The position numbers were made by a program, and so were the translations under genes. Of a stretch of 64,000 bases of DNA, positions 8,914-18,287 are shown one piece after another; position 1 is the first letter of the stretch; each line of letters starts with the position of its first letter. The stretch comes from Pseudomonas bharatica CSV86 (GTDB lineage: Bacteria > Pseudomonadota > Gammaproteobacteria > Pseudomonadales > Pseudomonadaceae), in NCBI RefSeq assembly GCF_000319305.2, contig NZ_AMWJ02000002.1, positions 558,001 through 622,000 of the forward strand, in the 5' to 3' direction. The notes beneath the pieces were generated by a model. That model worked only from the letters and a program-made list of their open reading frames with translations, was not told the origin of the DNA and did no database searches.

Positions 8914-10962
8914 TTAAAGCGCACTGATCAAGGTGTTGAAGACTTCCTGCGCCGCCTTGATGATCTGCGACGAGGCGGTGTAGTACTGCTGGTACTTGAC
9001 CAGGTTGCCGGCCTCTTCATCCAGCTGCACGCCGGAGAGCGAGTCGCGGGAAGCCTTGGCCTGGGTCAGGATGACCTCGGTCGCCGCGCTATCCATCTTG
9101 GCTTGCTGGGTTTTGGCCCCGACGCTTTCCACCAGCTTGCCGTAGGCATCGCTGATGCTGACGCCCTTGGTGGTGCTGCCGACGTCGACGGTCTGCTTGT
9201 TCTGCAGTTCCAGCAGGCTCAGGCCGTTGCGGTTGTCCGAGGACGAAGCACCGGTCAGGGACACGGTGTAGCTGTCGTTCTTCTTCGGCGCGCCGCTGAT
9301 GTCCATCTGGAAGGCGAAGGTTTTCTGCACGCCACTGCCGTCCAGCACCGGCGCGCCGGAGGCATCGACCATCGGCACGTTGATCTGCAGGGTGTTGTTC
9401 TGCCCGGGAATGAAGGTGCCGCTGCCGATGGCGTTGCCCTTGGCATCGACCACCGAATAGGTCTGCGGCGAGGCGGTTTCGTCGCCGAACACCAGGCGCA
9501 CCGGCGTTCCGTACTTGATGCCGTTCTGCAGTTCCAGGCGCTGGGCCGGGTCGGCGATATCCAGGACCGAGGTCAGGACCGGCTGGGAGATCACCCCGGT
9601 GCCGGTATTGCTGCCGCCGGCGGTAGCACCCAGCGGCGCAGCCATGGCCAGTTTCTTCGAGTCGGTCATGACCACGTCGAGATTCGCCGCGCCGTTGCGC
9701 GTCGGCGTGATCTTGAAGCTGTCGCCGGCACTGAGCGCACCGCCGTTGAGATTCAGGCTGAAACCATCGATGACCGGCTGCGGATCATCAGTGAGGTCGA
9801 AGCTGCCCATGCTGGTGTTGTCCGGCAGCTTGCGCACGGTGTAGCTGGTGGCGCTGGTGAAGGTCACCTGGTAGTCGCTGGTGCTGAGCAGGCTAGTGTC
9901 CTTGATCACCACGTCGAGGTTGCCCGAGCCAGCGCTGTTGCCGTTCATGGCGATGCTGCGCCCGGCCATGGACAGGGCGCTGTTGATGTCGTTGAACAGC
10001 GCCGAACCGAATTCACCGTTCTTGTCGATCCCCTGGGCCAGCTGGGTGTTGACCTTGTCGGCCATGACCAGGGCCAGGCGGCCGATCTCGTTCTGCGCCG
10101 GGATCAGGGTGTCCTTGCGGTAGCGCAGCAGGCCGCCGATCTCGCCACCGGTGAGGGAGTTGGTCACATCCACAGTGGTGTTGTTGTAGGCCAGCTTGAT
10201 CGACACCTGGCTCGGGTCGGTGGTGCTGGTCACTACGCTCAGGGCATTGACGCTGGTGCCCAGGACCAGGGACTGGCCGTTGGCCAGGGTCACGTCGATG
10301 TTGCCATTGCGGTTGGTGGTCTGCACGCCGACCAGTTCGTTGAGCTGGCGGATGGTCTCGTCGCGCTGGTCGAGCAGGTCGTTGGGCTGGCCATTGACCG
10401 CGCCGACCTTGGCGATCTGTTCGTTCAGCGACGCAACGGTCTTGGCCAGGTTGTTGACCTGTTCGGTCATCGACTTGAGGTTGCCGTTGATGTTGCTGTT
10501 CTGTTCCTTGAACTGCGCGGCGATGGTGTTGAAGCGGTTGGCCAGGGCTTCGGCGTTGGTCAGCAGCAACTGCCGCGAAGCATCGTCGTTGGGCTTGGCA
10601 GACAGGCCCTGCAGCGCGCTGAAGAAGCTTTTCAGGGCGCCGGTGACGCCGGTGTTGGCGTCGGACAGCAGGTTGTCCACCGAGGTGATCTGGTTCAGGT
10701 ACGACGCGGCGTCGCTGTTCAGCGACGTGCTGGTCTGCAACTGGTTGTCGAGGAACGCGTTGTACACCCGGCGCACGTCGGCCAGGGTGGTACCGGAACC
10801 GATGTACACCTGGCCGTAGCGGATCGAGCCGTTGGTGGTCTGGATGTTCTGCTGGCGCGAATAGCCGGCAACATCGGCGTTGGCAATGTTGTTACCCGTG
10901 GTATGCAGGCCCGACTGGGCGGCCCCAAGTCCCGACATCCCGATGCTGATCAAACTCGCCAT
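8914..10962 (-). CDS. flgK: flagellar hook-associated protein 1
   Basis: HAP1, 682 residues, sits between hook and HAP3. The rod/hook-type N-terminus (SLISIGMSGLGAAQSGLHTTG with GNNIANADVAGYSRQQ) and the C-terminus (EEAGNLVKYQQYYTASSQII) are conserved, with a long variable middle containing Ser/Thr-rich beta regions. The start is about 10 bp from the flgJ stop. It is part of the flgFGHIJKL transcription unit, which in Pseudomonas is sigma-54 driven. The frame is complete. Confidence 0.97.
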   Translation of the reverse strand: MASLISIGMSGLGAAQSGLHTTGNNIANADVAGYSRQQNIQTTNGSIRYGQVYIGSGTTLADVRRVYNAFLDNQLQTSTSLNSDAASYLNQITSVDNLLSDANTGVTGALKSFFSALQGLSAKPNDDASRQLLLTNAEALANRFNTIAAQFKEQNSNINGNLKSMTEQVNNLAKTVASLNEQIAKVGAVNGQPNDLLDQRDETIRQLNELVGVQTTNRNGNIDVTLANGQSLVLGTSVNALSVVTSTTDPSQVSIKLAYNNTTVDVTNSLTGGEIGGLLRYRKDTLIPAQNEIGRLALVMADKVNTQLAQGIDKNGEFGSALFNDINSALSMAGRSIAMNGNSAGSGNLDVVIKDTSLLSTSDYQVTFTSATSYTVRKLPDNTSMGSFDLTDDPQPVIDGFSLNLNGGALSAGDSFKITPTRNGAANLDVVMTDSKKLAMAAPLGATAGGSNTGTGVISQPVLTSVLDIADPAQRLELQNGIKYGTPVRLVFGDETASPQTYSVVDAKGNAIGSGTFIPGQNNTLQINVPMVDASGAPVLDGSGVQKTFAFQMDISGAPKKNDSYTVSLTGASSSDNRNGLSLLELQNKQTVDVGSTTKGVSISDAYGKLVESVGAKTQQAKMDSAATEVILTQAKASRDSLSGVQLDEEAGNLVKYQQYYTASSQIIKAAQEVFNTLISAL

Positions 10963-10972
10963 GGTTCAAACC

Positions 10973-12178
10973 TTATAGTTTCGTCGTTGGGCTCATCGCC
11001 GCGTAGCTGTCGTACGACTTCATCTGTTTTGCGATCTGCGAGATCTTGCTGGCGTAGTTCGGGTCGGTGGCGTACCCGGCCTTTTGCAGCTCTCGCACGA
11101 ATTGTTCCGGGTTATCGGCCGACTTCACCGCTTCTTGATAGCGACTGTTGTTCTGCAACAGGCTGACCAGGTCGTGGAAGCTGTCCTGGTACGAGTCATA
11201 GGAGCGGAACGCCGCAGTCTCCTTGACGAACTGGCCGTCGCGGAACTCGCTGGTGATCGCCCGCGCCGAATCCCCTTCCCAGTTGCCGGTGGCCTTGATG
11301 CCGAACAGGTTGTGACTGCTGCTGCCGTCGGAGGCGCGCATGACCGACTTGCCCCAACCGGTTTCCAGGGCCGCCTGGGCCACCAGGTAGCGCGGATCGA
11401 CGCCGATGCGCCTGGCCGCCTGCTCGGCCATCGGCAGCATGGTGGCGACGAAGTCGTCGCTGGAATCGAAGGCTTTCTTCGCCGGCGCCAGCGGCGGCTG
11501 GGCCACGGCGCGACCGTAGATGCGCATGGACGAACCGGGCGCGGCGAAGGTTTGCGCCGGCTCCCAGTCACCCTTCACCACCGCGTCGGTCATGGCCGTG
11601 GTACGTCCGGGAATCGCTGCGGTATTGGTGGTGGCCGCGCTGGCATTGGCCGACGGCACGATGCCCGCCAGCAGGCGATCGGTCAGCTTGCCCGGCAGGG
11701 CCAGGCGCCGCGAATTGAGGGCGGCAACATCGTTGCGGTTGCCGGCGCCAGCCTCGCTGCTGCGCACCGGCTCGGCGACCTTGCTGGCCCACAGCGCCTT
11801 TTGCTCGACATCGACCCGCGGGAACGGGCTGGTGTTGACGCTGCTCGACTTCTGCTTGGACAACTGGCGCATCAGCACGTCCTGCAGCCCGATACCCCCA
11901 CCCTCGCGGGACAGGCTCACCGCCAGCTGCTGGTCGTACATCGACTGGTACTGCTTGGTGGTCTCGGTATTGAGCGGGTTGTCCTTGGCCAGCACATCGG
12001 TGGCCGAACGCACCGACTTGAGCATTTCATTGAGGAACAGCGACTCGAATTCCTGGGCCACCTTGCGCAGGTTGCCCTCGCTGTCGCGGTCGCCGACCTT
12101 CAGTGAATTGAGGCGATTGAGGTCGGTATAGGCACCGCTGTCGGCGGTGCTGAACATGGCGCTCTTGGGCAGATCCAT
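10973..12178 (-). CDS. flgJ: flagellar rod assembly protein / peptidoglycan hydrolase
   Basis: Two-domain periplasmic protein, 401 residues. The N-terminal third is the rod-binding scaffold (FESLFLNEMLKSVRSATD, then QQLAVSLSREGGGIGLQDVL). The C-terminal part, from about residue 235, is a glucosaminidase-type muramidase (LVAQAALETGWGKS with the catalytic Glu, then HNLFGIKATGNWEG). It caps the growing rod and opens peptidoglycan for it. The linker is Ala/Thr-rich and low complexity. The gene lies 12 bp from the flgI stop. Dual-domain FlgJ is usual in gammaproteobacteria. Confidence 0.96.
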   Translation of the reverse strand: MDLPKSAMFSTADSGAYTDLNRLNSLKVGDRDSEGNLRKVAQEFESLFLNEMLKSVRSATDVLAKDNPLNTETTKQYQSMYDQQLAVSLSREGGGIGLQDVLMRQLSKQKSSSVNTSPFPRVDVEQKALWASKVAEPVRSSEAGAGNRNDVAALNSRRLALPGKLTDRLLAGIVPSANASAATTNTAAIPGRTTAMTDAVVKGDWEPAQTFAAPGSSMRIYGRAVAQPPLAPAKKAFDSSDDFVATMLPMAEQAARRIGVDPRYLVAQAALETGWGKSVMRASDGSSSHNLFGIKATGNWEGDSARAITSEFRDGQFVKETAAFRSYDSYQDSFHDLVSLLQNNSRYQEAVKSADNPEQFVRELQKAGYATDPNYASKISQIAKQMKSYDSYAAMSPTTKL

Positions 12179-12190
12179 CGGTTGCGCTCC

Positions 12191-13305
12191 TCAGATCACG
12201 ATCAGGTCGGCCTGCAACGCGCCGGCCTGCTTCAGTGCTTCAAGGATCGCCATCAGGTCGCTGGGCGCGGCGCCCACCTGGTTGACGGCACGGACGATCT
12301 CGTCGAGCGTGGTGCCCGGCCGAACTTGAACATCGGCTTGGCTTCCTGCTGGGCGTTGACCCGGGAACGCGGCACCACCGCGGTCTGGCCGTTGGAGAAC
12401 GCTCCCGGCTGGCTGACGATCGGGTCTTCGGTGATGGTCACGGTCAGGCTGCCGTGGGTCACGGCGGCCGGCGACACCTTGACGTTCTGGCCGATCACGA
12501 TGGTACCGGTACGCGAATTGATGATGACCTTGGCCACCGCCTGGCCCGGATCGATCTCTAGGTTTTCCAGGATCGACAGGTAATCGACGCGCTGACCCGG
12601 ATCGAGGGGCGCAGTGACCCGCACCGAACCGCCGTCCACCGCCTGGGCCACACCCGGGCCGAGCAGTTCGTTGACCTTGTCGACGATGCGCTTGGCGGTG
12701 GTGAAGTCAGGACGGTTGAGGTTCAGGGTCAGGCTGTTGCCCTGGTTGAAACCGCTGGGCACGGCGCGCTCCACGGAAGCGCCGCCGGGAATCCGGCCCG
12801 CCGACGGAACGTTGACGGTGATCTTCGAACCGTCACGGCCCTCGGCATCGAAGCCGCCTACCACCAGGTTGCCTTGGGCGATGGCGTAGACGTTGCCGTC
12901 GATACCCTTGAGCGGGGTCATCAGCAGGCTGCCGCCACGCAGGCTTTTCGAGTTGCCGATGGAGGACACGGTGATGTCCACCACCTGCCCCGGCTTGGCG
13001 AACGGCGGCAGGTCGGCATGCACGGAAACCGCCGCGACGTTTTTCAACTGCACGTTGCCCGACCCTGGCGGCACCTTGATACCGAACTGAGAGAGCATGT
13101 TGTTGAAGGTCTGCAGGGTGAACGGGGTCTGGGTGGTCTGGTCACCCGTACCGTTGAGCCCCACCACCAGGCCATAGCCGATCAACTGGTTGGAACGCAC
13201 GCCGGAAATGCTGGCGATGTCCTTCAGCCGCTCGGCCTGGGCGCTGCACGCTGCGGCCAGGAGAAGGGTCGCGGCAACGAACTGCTTGAACTTGAGCATG
13301 GTCAC
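12191..13305 (-). CDS. flgI: flagellar P-ring protein (frameshifted near C-terminus)
   Basis: Periplasmic P-ring subunit with a signal peptide (MTMLKFKQFVAATLLLAAACSAQAE). The family body is intact (ERLKDIASISGVRSNQLIGYGLVVGL, TPLKGIDGNVYAIAQGNL). The frame breaks at FKFG near 12315-12322, where one base of the CCCGGG stretch is missing. The expected end (GTTLDEIVRAVNQVGAAP, then LQADLIVI, TGA at 12191) continues in the next frame, giving about 371 residues. The protein cannot be truncated in a motile strain, so this is probably a sequence error. It lies between flgH and flgJ. Confidence 0.94.
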
Positions 13306-13311
13306 CCGAAC

Positions 13312-14006
13312 CTAGAACGGGAAAAGCGGACTGAGGAAGAAGCGGTCGAACCAGCCGGGCTGGCTGGCATCGGCGAAGGCCCCGGTACCGGAATAGGTAA
13401 TGCGTGCATCCGCCACCCGGGTCGAGGACACGGTGTTGTCGGTGCTGATGTCATCGGCGCGGACCAGGCCGGCGATACGCACCAGCTCGTCGCCGGTGTT
13501 CAGGGTCATCCACTTTTCCCCGCGCACGGCGATGATGCCGTTGGGCAGCACGTCGGCCACGGTCACGGTAATCGAACCGGTCAGGGTGTTGCTCTGCGCC
13601 GACTTGGCATCACCCTTGGTGCCGCGGTCGCCGCTGTAGCCGGCGCTGAGGCTGAGGTCGTTGCCGCCGATCGGGTTGTTGGTGGTCAGGCTGGAGCCGA
13701 ACAGCGAGGTCAGGCCGATCTTCGCGGTGCTGTCCTTGTCGATCTGCGAATTGGCATTCTTGCTGGCCTGGGTCCGCTCGTTGAGGGTGATGGTGATGAT
13801 GTCACCGACCCGGAACGCCTTGCGGTCGCTGTACAGGTTCTGCTCGAAGCCAGCCTGGTAGATCGAACCGTTGTTGGCGGCCGCCGGCAGGGGCGTACGC
13901 GGCAGCACCGGCGCGTAGTACGGATCGTTGGGCTTGGGCGTCGGCGCGACGCAGCCAGCCAGCAACACCGCCCCCCCAGGGCGACAACGGACAACAAACG
14001 GCTCAT
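13312..14006 (-). CDS. flgH: flagellar L-ring lipoprotein (frameshifted in signal peptide)
   Basis: Outer-membrane L-ring subunit. The ATG at 14006 starts MSRLLSVVALGG, then a run of seven G (13971-13977 on the plus strand) throws the frame. One more G restores a lipobox, VLLAGC, followed by VAPTPKPNDPYYAPVLP. The mature protein is clear (FRVGDIITITLNERTQASKNANSQ, DVLPNGIIAVRGEKWM, ending FFLSPLFPF). Corrected length is about 231 residues. Without the correction the frame begins at an internal MLLAGC, with most of the signal peptide lost. Confidence 0.94.
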
Positions 14007-14060
14007 GACTCTGACCTCACGGTGTAACGAGTAGCGAAATAGCGACCTTGGTCACGTCAG

Positions 14061-14846
14061 TTACAGGTTCTGGGTAACGTACGAGAGCATCTGGTCGGCG
14101 GTGGAAATCACCTTGGAGTTCATTTCGTAGGCACGTTGGGTGGTGATCATGTTGACCAGCTCTTCCACGGTGCTGACGTTGGAGTTCTCCAGGGTCTGCT
14201 GCATGGTGGTACCGAAGCCGTTGAGGCCCGGAGTACCGATCTGCGGCGCGCCGCTGGCGGCGGTTTCCAGGAACAGGTTGCCGCCCTGGGCCTGCAGGCC
14301 GGCCGGGTTGATGAAGTCGGCGGTCTGGATGTTGCCGATGATCTGCGCCGCCGGGTTGCCGGCAGTGGTGATCGACACGGTGCCGTCCTGGCCGACGGTG
14401 AAGGTCTGGGCATCCGGCGGCACGACGATGGCCGGCTCCAGGGCGAAACCGTTGGCGGTGACGATCTGGCCGTCGGAGTTCAGGTGGAAGGTGCCGTCAC
14501 GGGTGTAGGAAACGGTGCCGTCCGGCTGCAGGATCTGGAAGAAGCCACGGCCGTTGACCGCGAGGTCCAGCGGGTTCTCGGTGGTCTGCAGGCTGCCGGT
14601 CATGAAGTTCTTCTGGGTGCCGACGATACGCACACCGGTACCCACTTGCAGGCCCGACGGCAATTCGCTGTCCTGGGTCGACTGGGCACCGGGCTGGCGC
14701 TTGACCTGGTAGAGCAGGTCCTGGAATTCGGCGCGATCCCGCTTGAAGCCGGTGGTCGAGACGTTGGCCAGGTTGTTGGAAATCACGGTCAGGTTGGTGT
14801 CCTGGGCGGACAGACCGGTTTTACTGACCCAAAGAGCCGGAAGCAT
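14061..14846 (-). CDS. flgG: flagellar distal rod protein
   Basis: Distal rod subunit, 261 residues, the usual length. The N-terminus has the rod motif SNNLANVSTTGFKRDRAEFQ and the C-terminus the matching LENSNVSTVEELVNMITTQR with AYEMNSKVISTADQMLSYV. It is secreted by the flagellar export apparatus and polymerises beyond FlgB, C and F. The start is about 45 bp from the flgF stop and the frame is intact. Confidence 0.97.
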   Translation of the reverse strand: MLPALWVSKTGLSAQDTNLTVISNNLANVSTTGFKRDRAEFQDLLYQVKRQPGAQSTQDSELPSGLQVGTGVRIVGTQKNFMTGSLQTTENPLDLAVNGRGFFQILQPDGTVSYTRDGTFHLNSDGQIVTANGFALEPAIVVPPDAQTFTVGQDGTVSITTAGNPAAQIIGNIQTADFINPAGLQAQGGNLFLETAASGAPQIGTPGLNGFGTTMQQTLENSNVSTVEELVNMITTQRAYEMNSKVISTADQMLSYVTQNL

Positions 14847-14891
14847 GCTGTTCTCCTCGTACGCCTGTTTTTCGGCGCTACGCCTGTGTCA

Positions 14892-15632
14892 TTAGCTGAT
14901 TTGCAAAACCCGAGCCATGGCTTCGTCGCCTTCCTTGGCCGTGTTCATCATTTTTACGTGCAGCTCGAACTGCCGGGCCAGCGCCAGCACCGAGGTCATT
15001 TCCTCCACGGCATTGACGTTGCTGGCCTCGAGGAAACCGGACACCACCTGCACGTTGGCATCGGCAGGGGCTGGCTGGCCGCTCTTGGTATGGATCATCC
15101 CATCCAGGCCCTTGGTCATGGTCTTCAGGTCGGGGTTGACCAGCTTGATGCGATCGACCTCGGCCAGCACCCGCGGGCCTTCGCCCATGGCGCGGATGGT
15201 GATGGTGCCATCCTGGCCGATCTCGATCTTCTGCTCCGGCGGCACGGCGATGGGGCCGCCGTTGCCCATCACCGGCATGCCGTTGCCGGCACGCAGGACA
15301 CCGACCGCGTCGACGTTCAGGCTGGCGGTGCGCACGTAGGCTTCGCTGCCGTCCGGCGCCTGTACGGCGATGAAGCCGTCGCCGCCGATGGCGATATCCA
15401 GGTCACGACCGGTTTCCTGCAGCGCACCGGGGCTGAAATCAGTGGCCGGGCGCTCGGTCATGGCATAGGCCCGCGCCGGAAAGCTGTCACCGAATACCGG
15501 CATCGAACGGGCCTGCTCCAGGTCACGCTGGAAACCGCTGGTGGAAATGTTCGCCAGGTTGTTGGCATGGGCCTTCTGCGCCAGCGCGTTCTGGCTGGCG
15601 CCGGTCATGGCCACGTAAAGCATCTTGTCCAC
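14892..15632 (-). CDS. flgF: flagellar proximal rod protein
   Basis: Proximal rod subunit, about 246 residues. I chose the GTG at 15632 because a GGAGG ribosome site lies six bases upstream and the protein then begins DKMLYVAMTGASQNAL as in the family. The rod motif is AHANNLANISTSGFQRDL, and the C-terminus has LEASNVNAVEEMTSVLALAR. It opens the flgFGHIJKL operon, with a sigma-54 site about 60 bp upstream. The longer open frame upstream crosses a REP element and is not coding. Confidence 0.95.
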   Translation of the reverse strand: MDKMLYVAMTGASQNALAQKAHANNLANISTSGFQRDLEQARSMPVFGDSFPARAYAMTERPATDFSPGALQETGRDLDIAIGGDGFIAVQAPDGSEAYVRTASLNVDAVGVLRAGNGMPVMGNGGPIAVPPEQKIEIGQDGTITIRAMGEGPRVLAEVDRIKLVNPDLKTMTKGLDGMIHTKSGQPAPADANVQVVSGFLEASNVNAVEEMTSVLALARQFELHVKMMNTAKEGDEAMARVLQIS

Positions 15633-15692
15633 AGTCTTCCTCCGCTGGGCTGGCGAACACTTGCCGTTCACCGCTGCTGTCGAGCGATGAAA

Positions 15693-15707
15693 GCAATTTT
15701 CGAACCA
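15693..15707 (-). promoter_or_regulatory. sigma-54 (RpoN) promoter of flgF operon
   Basis: Read on the minus strand, TGGTTCGAAAATTGC has GG and GC ten bases apart, the -24/-12 spacing, with a full TTGC -12 box. It lies about 60 bp before the flgF start. The flgF operon is RpoN-dependent in P. aeruginosa. The -24 box is weaker than consensus (TGGCAC). Confidence 0.7.
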
Positions 15708-15847
15708 GATTTTGGCAAGGCGGGAAAAGCCCTGTGTTTTCGGGGTTTTGCTGGTTTTGCGGAGGGTTGCTGCGGAAGGGGAAGACAAATTGCCGGCGGT
15801 GGGTTTGCCGGGGGCGGCAAGATCCCGCCCCTTGTACAAGCCTTTTC

Positions 15848-15930
15848 GGCCTCATCGCTGGCAAGCCAGCTCCCACAGGTTCCGAGTCACTGCAGAACCC
15901 TGTGGGAGCTGGCTTGCCAGCGATGAGGCC
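15848..15930. repeat. Pseudomonas REP element pair (head to head)
   Basis: Two near-perfect inverted copies (GGCCTCATCGCTGGCAAGCC and its reverse complement), arms of about 32 bp, separated by about 19 bp. It sits between the small exported-protein gene and flgF and could form a large cruciform in DNA or hairpin in RNA. Confidence 0.9.
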
Positions 15931-15943
15931 ATCAAGGACACCA

Positions 15944-16132
15944 TCAAGGCCGGCACCCGGCATTGTTGAACGGCCCGGCAAAACGCTTCCAGCCCTCACC
16001 CGGCGCCTGCTGGGCACAGACCAGGCGCCCGTCGGCCTGGCTTTCCCAGCGGTACCACGGGGCCATCGCCGCCAGCGCCTGGCCTGCCAGCACGAACAAC
16101 ATTCCAGCCAGCACAAAACGCTTCATTTCCAC
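15944..16132 (-). CDS. small exported protein of unknown function
   Basis: Sixty-two-residue protein with a clear signal peptide (MKRFVLAGMLFVLAGQALA, cleavage after ALA at about residue 21). The mature part is about 40 residues with two cysteines (LVCAQQ and NAGC) that could form one disulfide, and several Trp and Tyr. I do not recognise the family. It lies between flgE and flgF on the same strand, next to the REP pair, so it could be read through from the flgE transcript. The alternative is a chance frame, but the textbook signal peptide argues for a real gene. Confidence 0.65.
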   Translation of the reverse strand: MEMKRFVLAGMLFVLAGQALAAMAPWYRWESQADGRLVCAQQAPGEGWKRFAGPFNNAGCRP

Positions 16133-16200
16133 CTCGCTGAAACGACAAGCCCCCGCCCGGATAGGGAAGGGGCTCGCGTGATCACACTACCCAGCCAACA

Positions 16201-17523
16201 TCAGGTCATCTGGATGATGGTCTGCATGATGGAACTCTGGGTGGAGATGGTCTTGGCGTTGGCCTGGTAGTTGGACTGCGCCTTGACCAGCTCGACCAGC
16301 TCCTGGGTCAGGTTGACGTTCGATTCTTCCAGGGAGTTCGAAGAGATCGAGCCGAGCGTACCGGTCTTCGGCGTGTCGATGCCCGGGATGCCCGAGGAGT
16401 AGGTTTCCTTCCAGCGGGTGCCGCCCTGCTGCTCCAGGCCCTGCTCGTTGGCGAAGCTGGCGATGGCCAGCTGGCCGATGGCACGGGACTGCTGGTTGCT
16501 GAAGCTGGCGAACATGACGCCGGTGGAGTCGATGCTCAGGCTCGACAGGATGCCGGTGGCATAACCGTCCTGGGACTGGGACAGGCGCGCCGTCTCGGTG
16601 TTGTAAGAGGTGGTCGAGTTCATGTCCAGGCGGATGCCGTCCGGGTTCGCGGCCGAACCATTGGGCGACCAGGTACCGGTGGTGGAGTTGTACGCCGACG
16701 GAATCCAGCCCTTGACCGTGAACACGTTGTTGACCACGGCGAAGCTGTCGTCCGGCGCGACCGAGCCGGTCATGGTGTTGATGCTGCCGTCGGACTTGAA
16801 GGTCATGGTGCCGGTCAGCGGCGTGGTGCTGGTCGGGTCCTGCGGGTTGCGACCGTCGATCAGGGTGTACATGGTCCAGGTGTTCTGATCGGTCTTGCGA
16901 TAGTACTGCTCCATGGTGTGCTTGTTACCCTGGCTATCGTAGATCTCGGTCGAGAACTTCTTGCTGTAGGTGGTTTCGTCGGTCGGCACGAAGGCCGGGC
17001 CGGTCGGCGCCAGCGGAATGCTGTCGGCCGAGGAGTTGAGGTTGATGCCCTGGTCGATCAGGCTGGTGGCCTTGGGCGCCAGCGCCGAGGTGTCGATCTT
17101 CAGGTCGGTCAGGCCGGACTTGATGATCTTGCCGTTCTCGTCGGCGGCATAACCCTGCAGGCGCAGCCCGTCGGAGGTGACGACGTAGTTGTCCTTGTTG
17201 GTCTGGAAGGCACCGGCACGGGTGTAGCTGAGCGAGCCGTTGTCGCTGAGGATGAAGTAGCCCTGGCCCTGGATGGCCATGTCCAGCACGTTGCCGGTGT
17301 TGTTCACGTCACCCTGGCCGAACTGCTGGGACACCGCCGCCAGGCGCACGCCGTTGCCGACGGTCTTGCTGCCGACGCCGAGCTTGCTTGCCGAGTACAC
17401 GTCCTCGAACTCCGCGCGCGAGGATTTGAAACCGGTGGTGGCAACGTTGGCGATGTTGTTGCCGGTAACGTCCAGCTGCTTGCTGGCTGCATAGAGACCG
17501 CTAAGGCCGATATTGAAGGACAT
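16201..17523 (-). CDS. flgE: flagellar hook protein
   Basis: Hook subunit, 440 residues. N-terminal rod/hook motif TGNNIANVATTGFKSSRAEF and C-terminal EESNVNLTQELVELVKAQSN with YQANAKTISTQSSIMQTII. The middle carries the variable hook domains (DSQGNKHTMEQYYRKTDQNTW). It polymerises outside the cell on the rod under the FlgD cap. The start lies about 27 bp from the flgD stop. Complete frame. Confidence 0.97.
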   Translation of the reverse strand: MSFNIGLSGLYAASKQLDVTGNNIANVATTGFKSSRAEFEDVYSASKLGVGSKTVGNGVRLAAVSQQFGQGDVNNTGNVLDMAIQGQGYFILSDNGSLSYTRAGAFQTNKDNYVVTSDGLRLQGYAADENGKIIKSGLTDLKIDTSALAPKATSLIDQGINLNSSADSIPLAPTGPAFVPTDETTYSKKFSTEIYDSQGNKHTMEQYYRKTDQNTWTMYTLIDGRNPQDPTSTTPLTGTMTFKSDGSINTMTGSVAPDDSFAVVNNVFTVKGWIPSAYNSTTGTWSPNGSAANPDGIRLDMNSTTSYNTETARLSQSQDGYATGILSSLSIDSTGVMFASFSNQQSRAIGQLAIASFANEQGLEQQGGTRWKETYSSGIPGIDTPKTGTLGSISSNSLEESNVNLTQELVELVKAQSNYQANAKTISTQSSIMQTIIQMT

Positions 17524-17550
17524 CTTTCACTCCTGTGCCGTTAGCCGGCT

Positions 17551-18272
17551 CTATATACCGATGGTTTGCACTTTGGACAGCGCGACGCTGCCCTGACCGG
17601 CGAGGTTGAGCATCATCTCGCCCCCTGTCTGGCTGATGGTGACGCTGCTGACGGTGGCCGGGAGCAGGGTGTACATCTCCATGGCCTTGCCGTCGACGGT
17701 GGTGGTCGCCTTGAACGAGTAGGTATCCGGCGAAACCACTTCACCCTTGTCGTTCTTGCCGTCCCAGACGAACGAGGCGTTGCCGGCCTTCTGTTCGCCC
17801 AGTTGCAGGGTGCGCACGGCGTTGCCGTCCTTGTCGGTGATGGTGACGGTGACGCTGCTGACCGACTGCGGCACCACTACCGAACCGTTGAGGCTCTTGG
17901 TGGTATCGACCACCGCCTTGTCGGTCTGGGCGATCACCGAGCGACCGACCAGGGACGAGGCCTGCAGGGCCTGGGACGATTTGTAGTTGCCGGAAATCGC
18001 ATTGACCGACTCGTTCAGCGAGGTAATGCCCTCGAGGCTGCTGAACTGGGCGAGCTGGGCCACGAATTCGCTGTTGTCCTGCGGATCCAGGGGTTCTGGT
18101 GCTGCATCTGGGTGACCAGGAGCTGCAGGAACGCATCCTTGCCCAGGGTCTGGCCGCCGGTGGAGCTGTTGGTTGCGGAGGCGACGCCGGTCTGCGAGGT
18201 GCTCTTGGTCCCCGAGGCCTTGATGACGTCGTTGAGGTTCACCCCTGCTGTCGTATCGTTGACGCTAGCCAT
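17551..18272 (-). CDS. flgD: flagellar hook capping protein (frameshifted)
   Basis: Hook cap scaffold. The N-terminal half (MASVNDTTAGVNLND to LGKDAFLQLLVTQMQHQNP) and the C-terminal half (AQLAQFSSLEGITSLNESV, GRSVIAQTDKAVVD, ending SKVQTIGI) lie in different frames. One G/C is missing in the four-base run at 18090-18093; adding it restores NPLDPQDNSEFVAQLAQFSS, the most conserved FlgD segment. Corrected length is about 240 residues. The break is almost certainly a homopolymer error, since the hook cannot be built without FlgD. Confidence 0.94.
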
Positions 18273-18287
18273 TGGCGTAATCCCTTA

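Larger units (their letters stand above)
15633..15943. other. flgF upstream region without genes
   Basis: Gene-free stretch between flgF and a small exported-protein gene. It holds the flgF sigma-54 site and a REP pair at 15848-15930. A short G-rich patch (15720-15830) shows no coding signal. Open frames across it are shadows. Confidence 0.6.

Noticed and set aside
5013..8927. A 1304-residue plus-strand frame opposite the glycosyltransferase and flgL
   Set aside because: Antisense shadow of two well-supported genes; the translation is Gln/Ala/Val/His-rich with no motif, as usual for the opposite strand of G/C-rich DNA.
8887..11166. A 759-residue plus-strand frame opposite flgK
   Set aside because: Antisense shadow; no family features, low-complexity composition.
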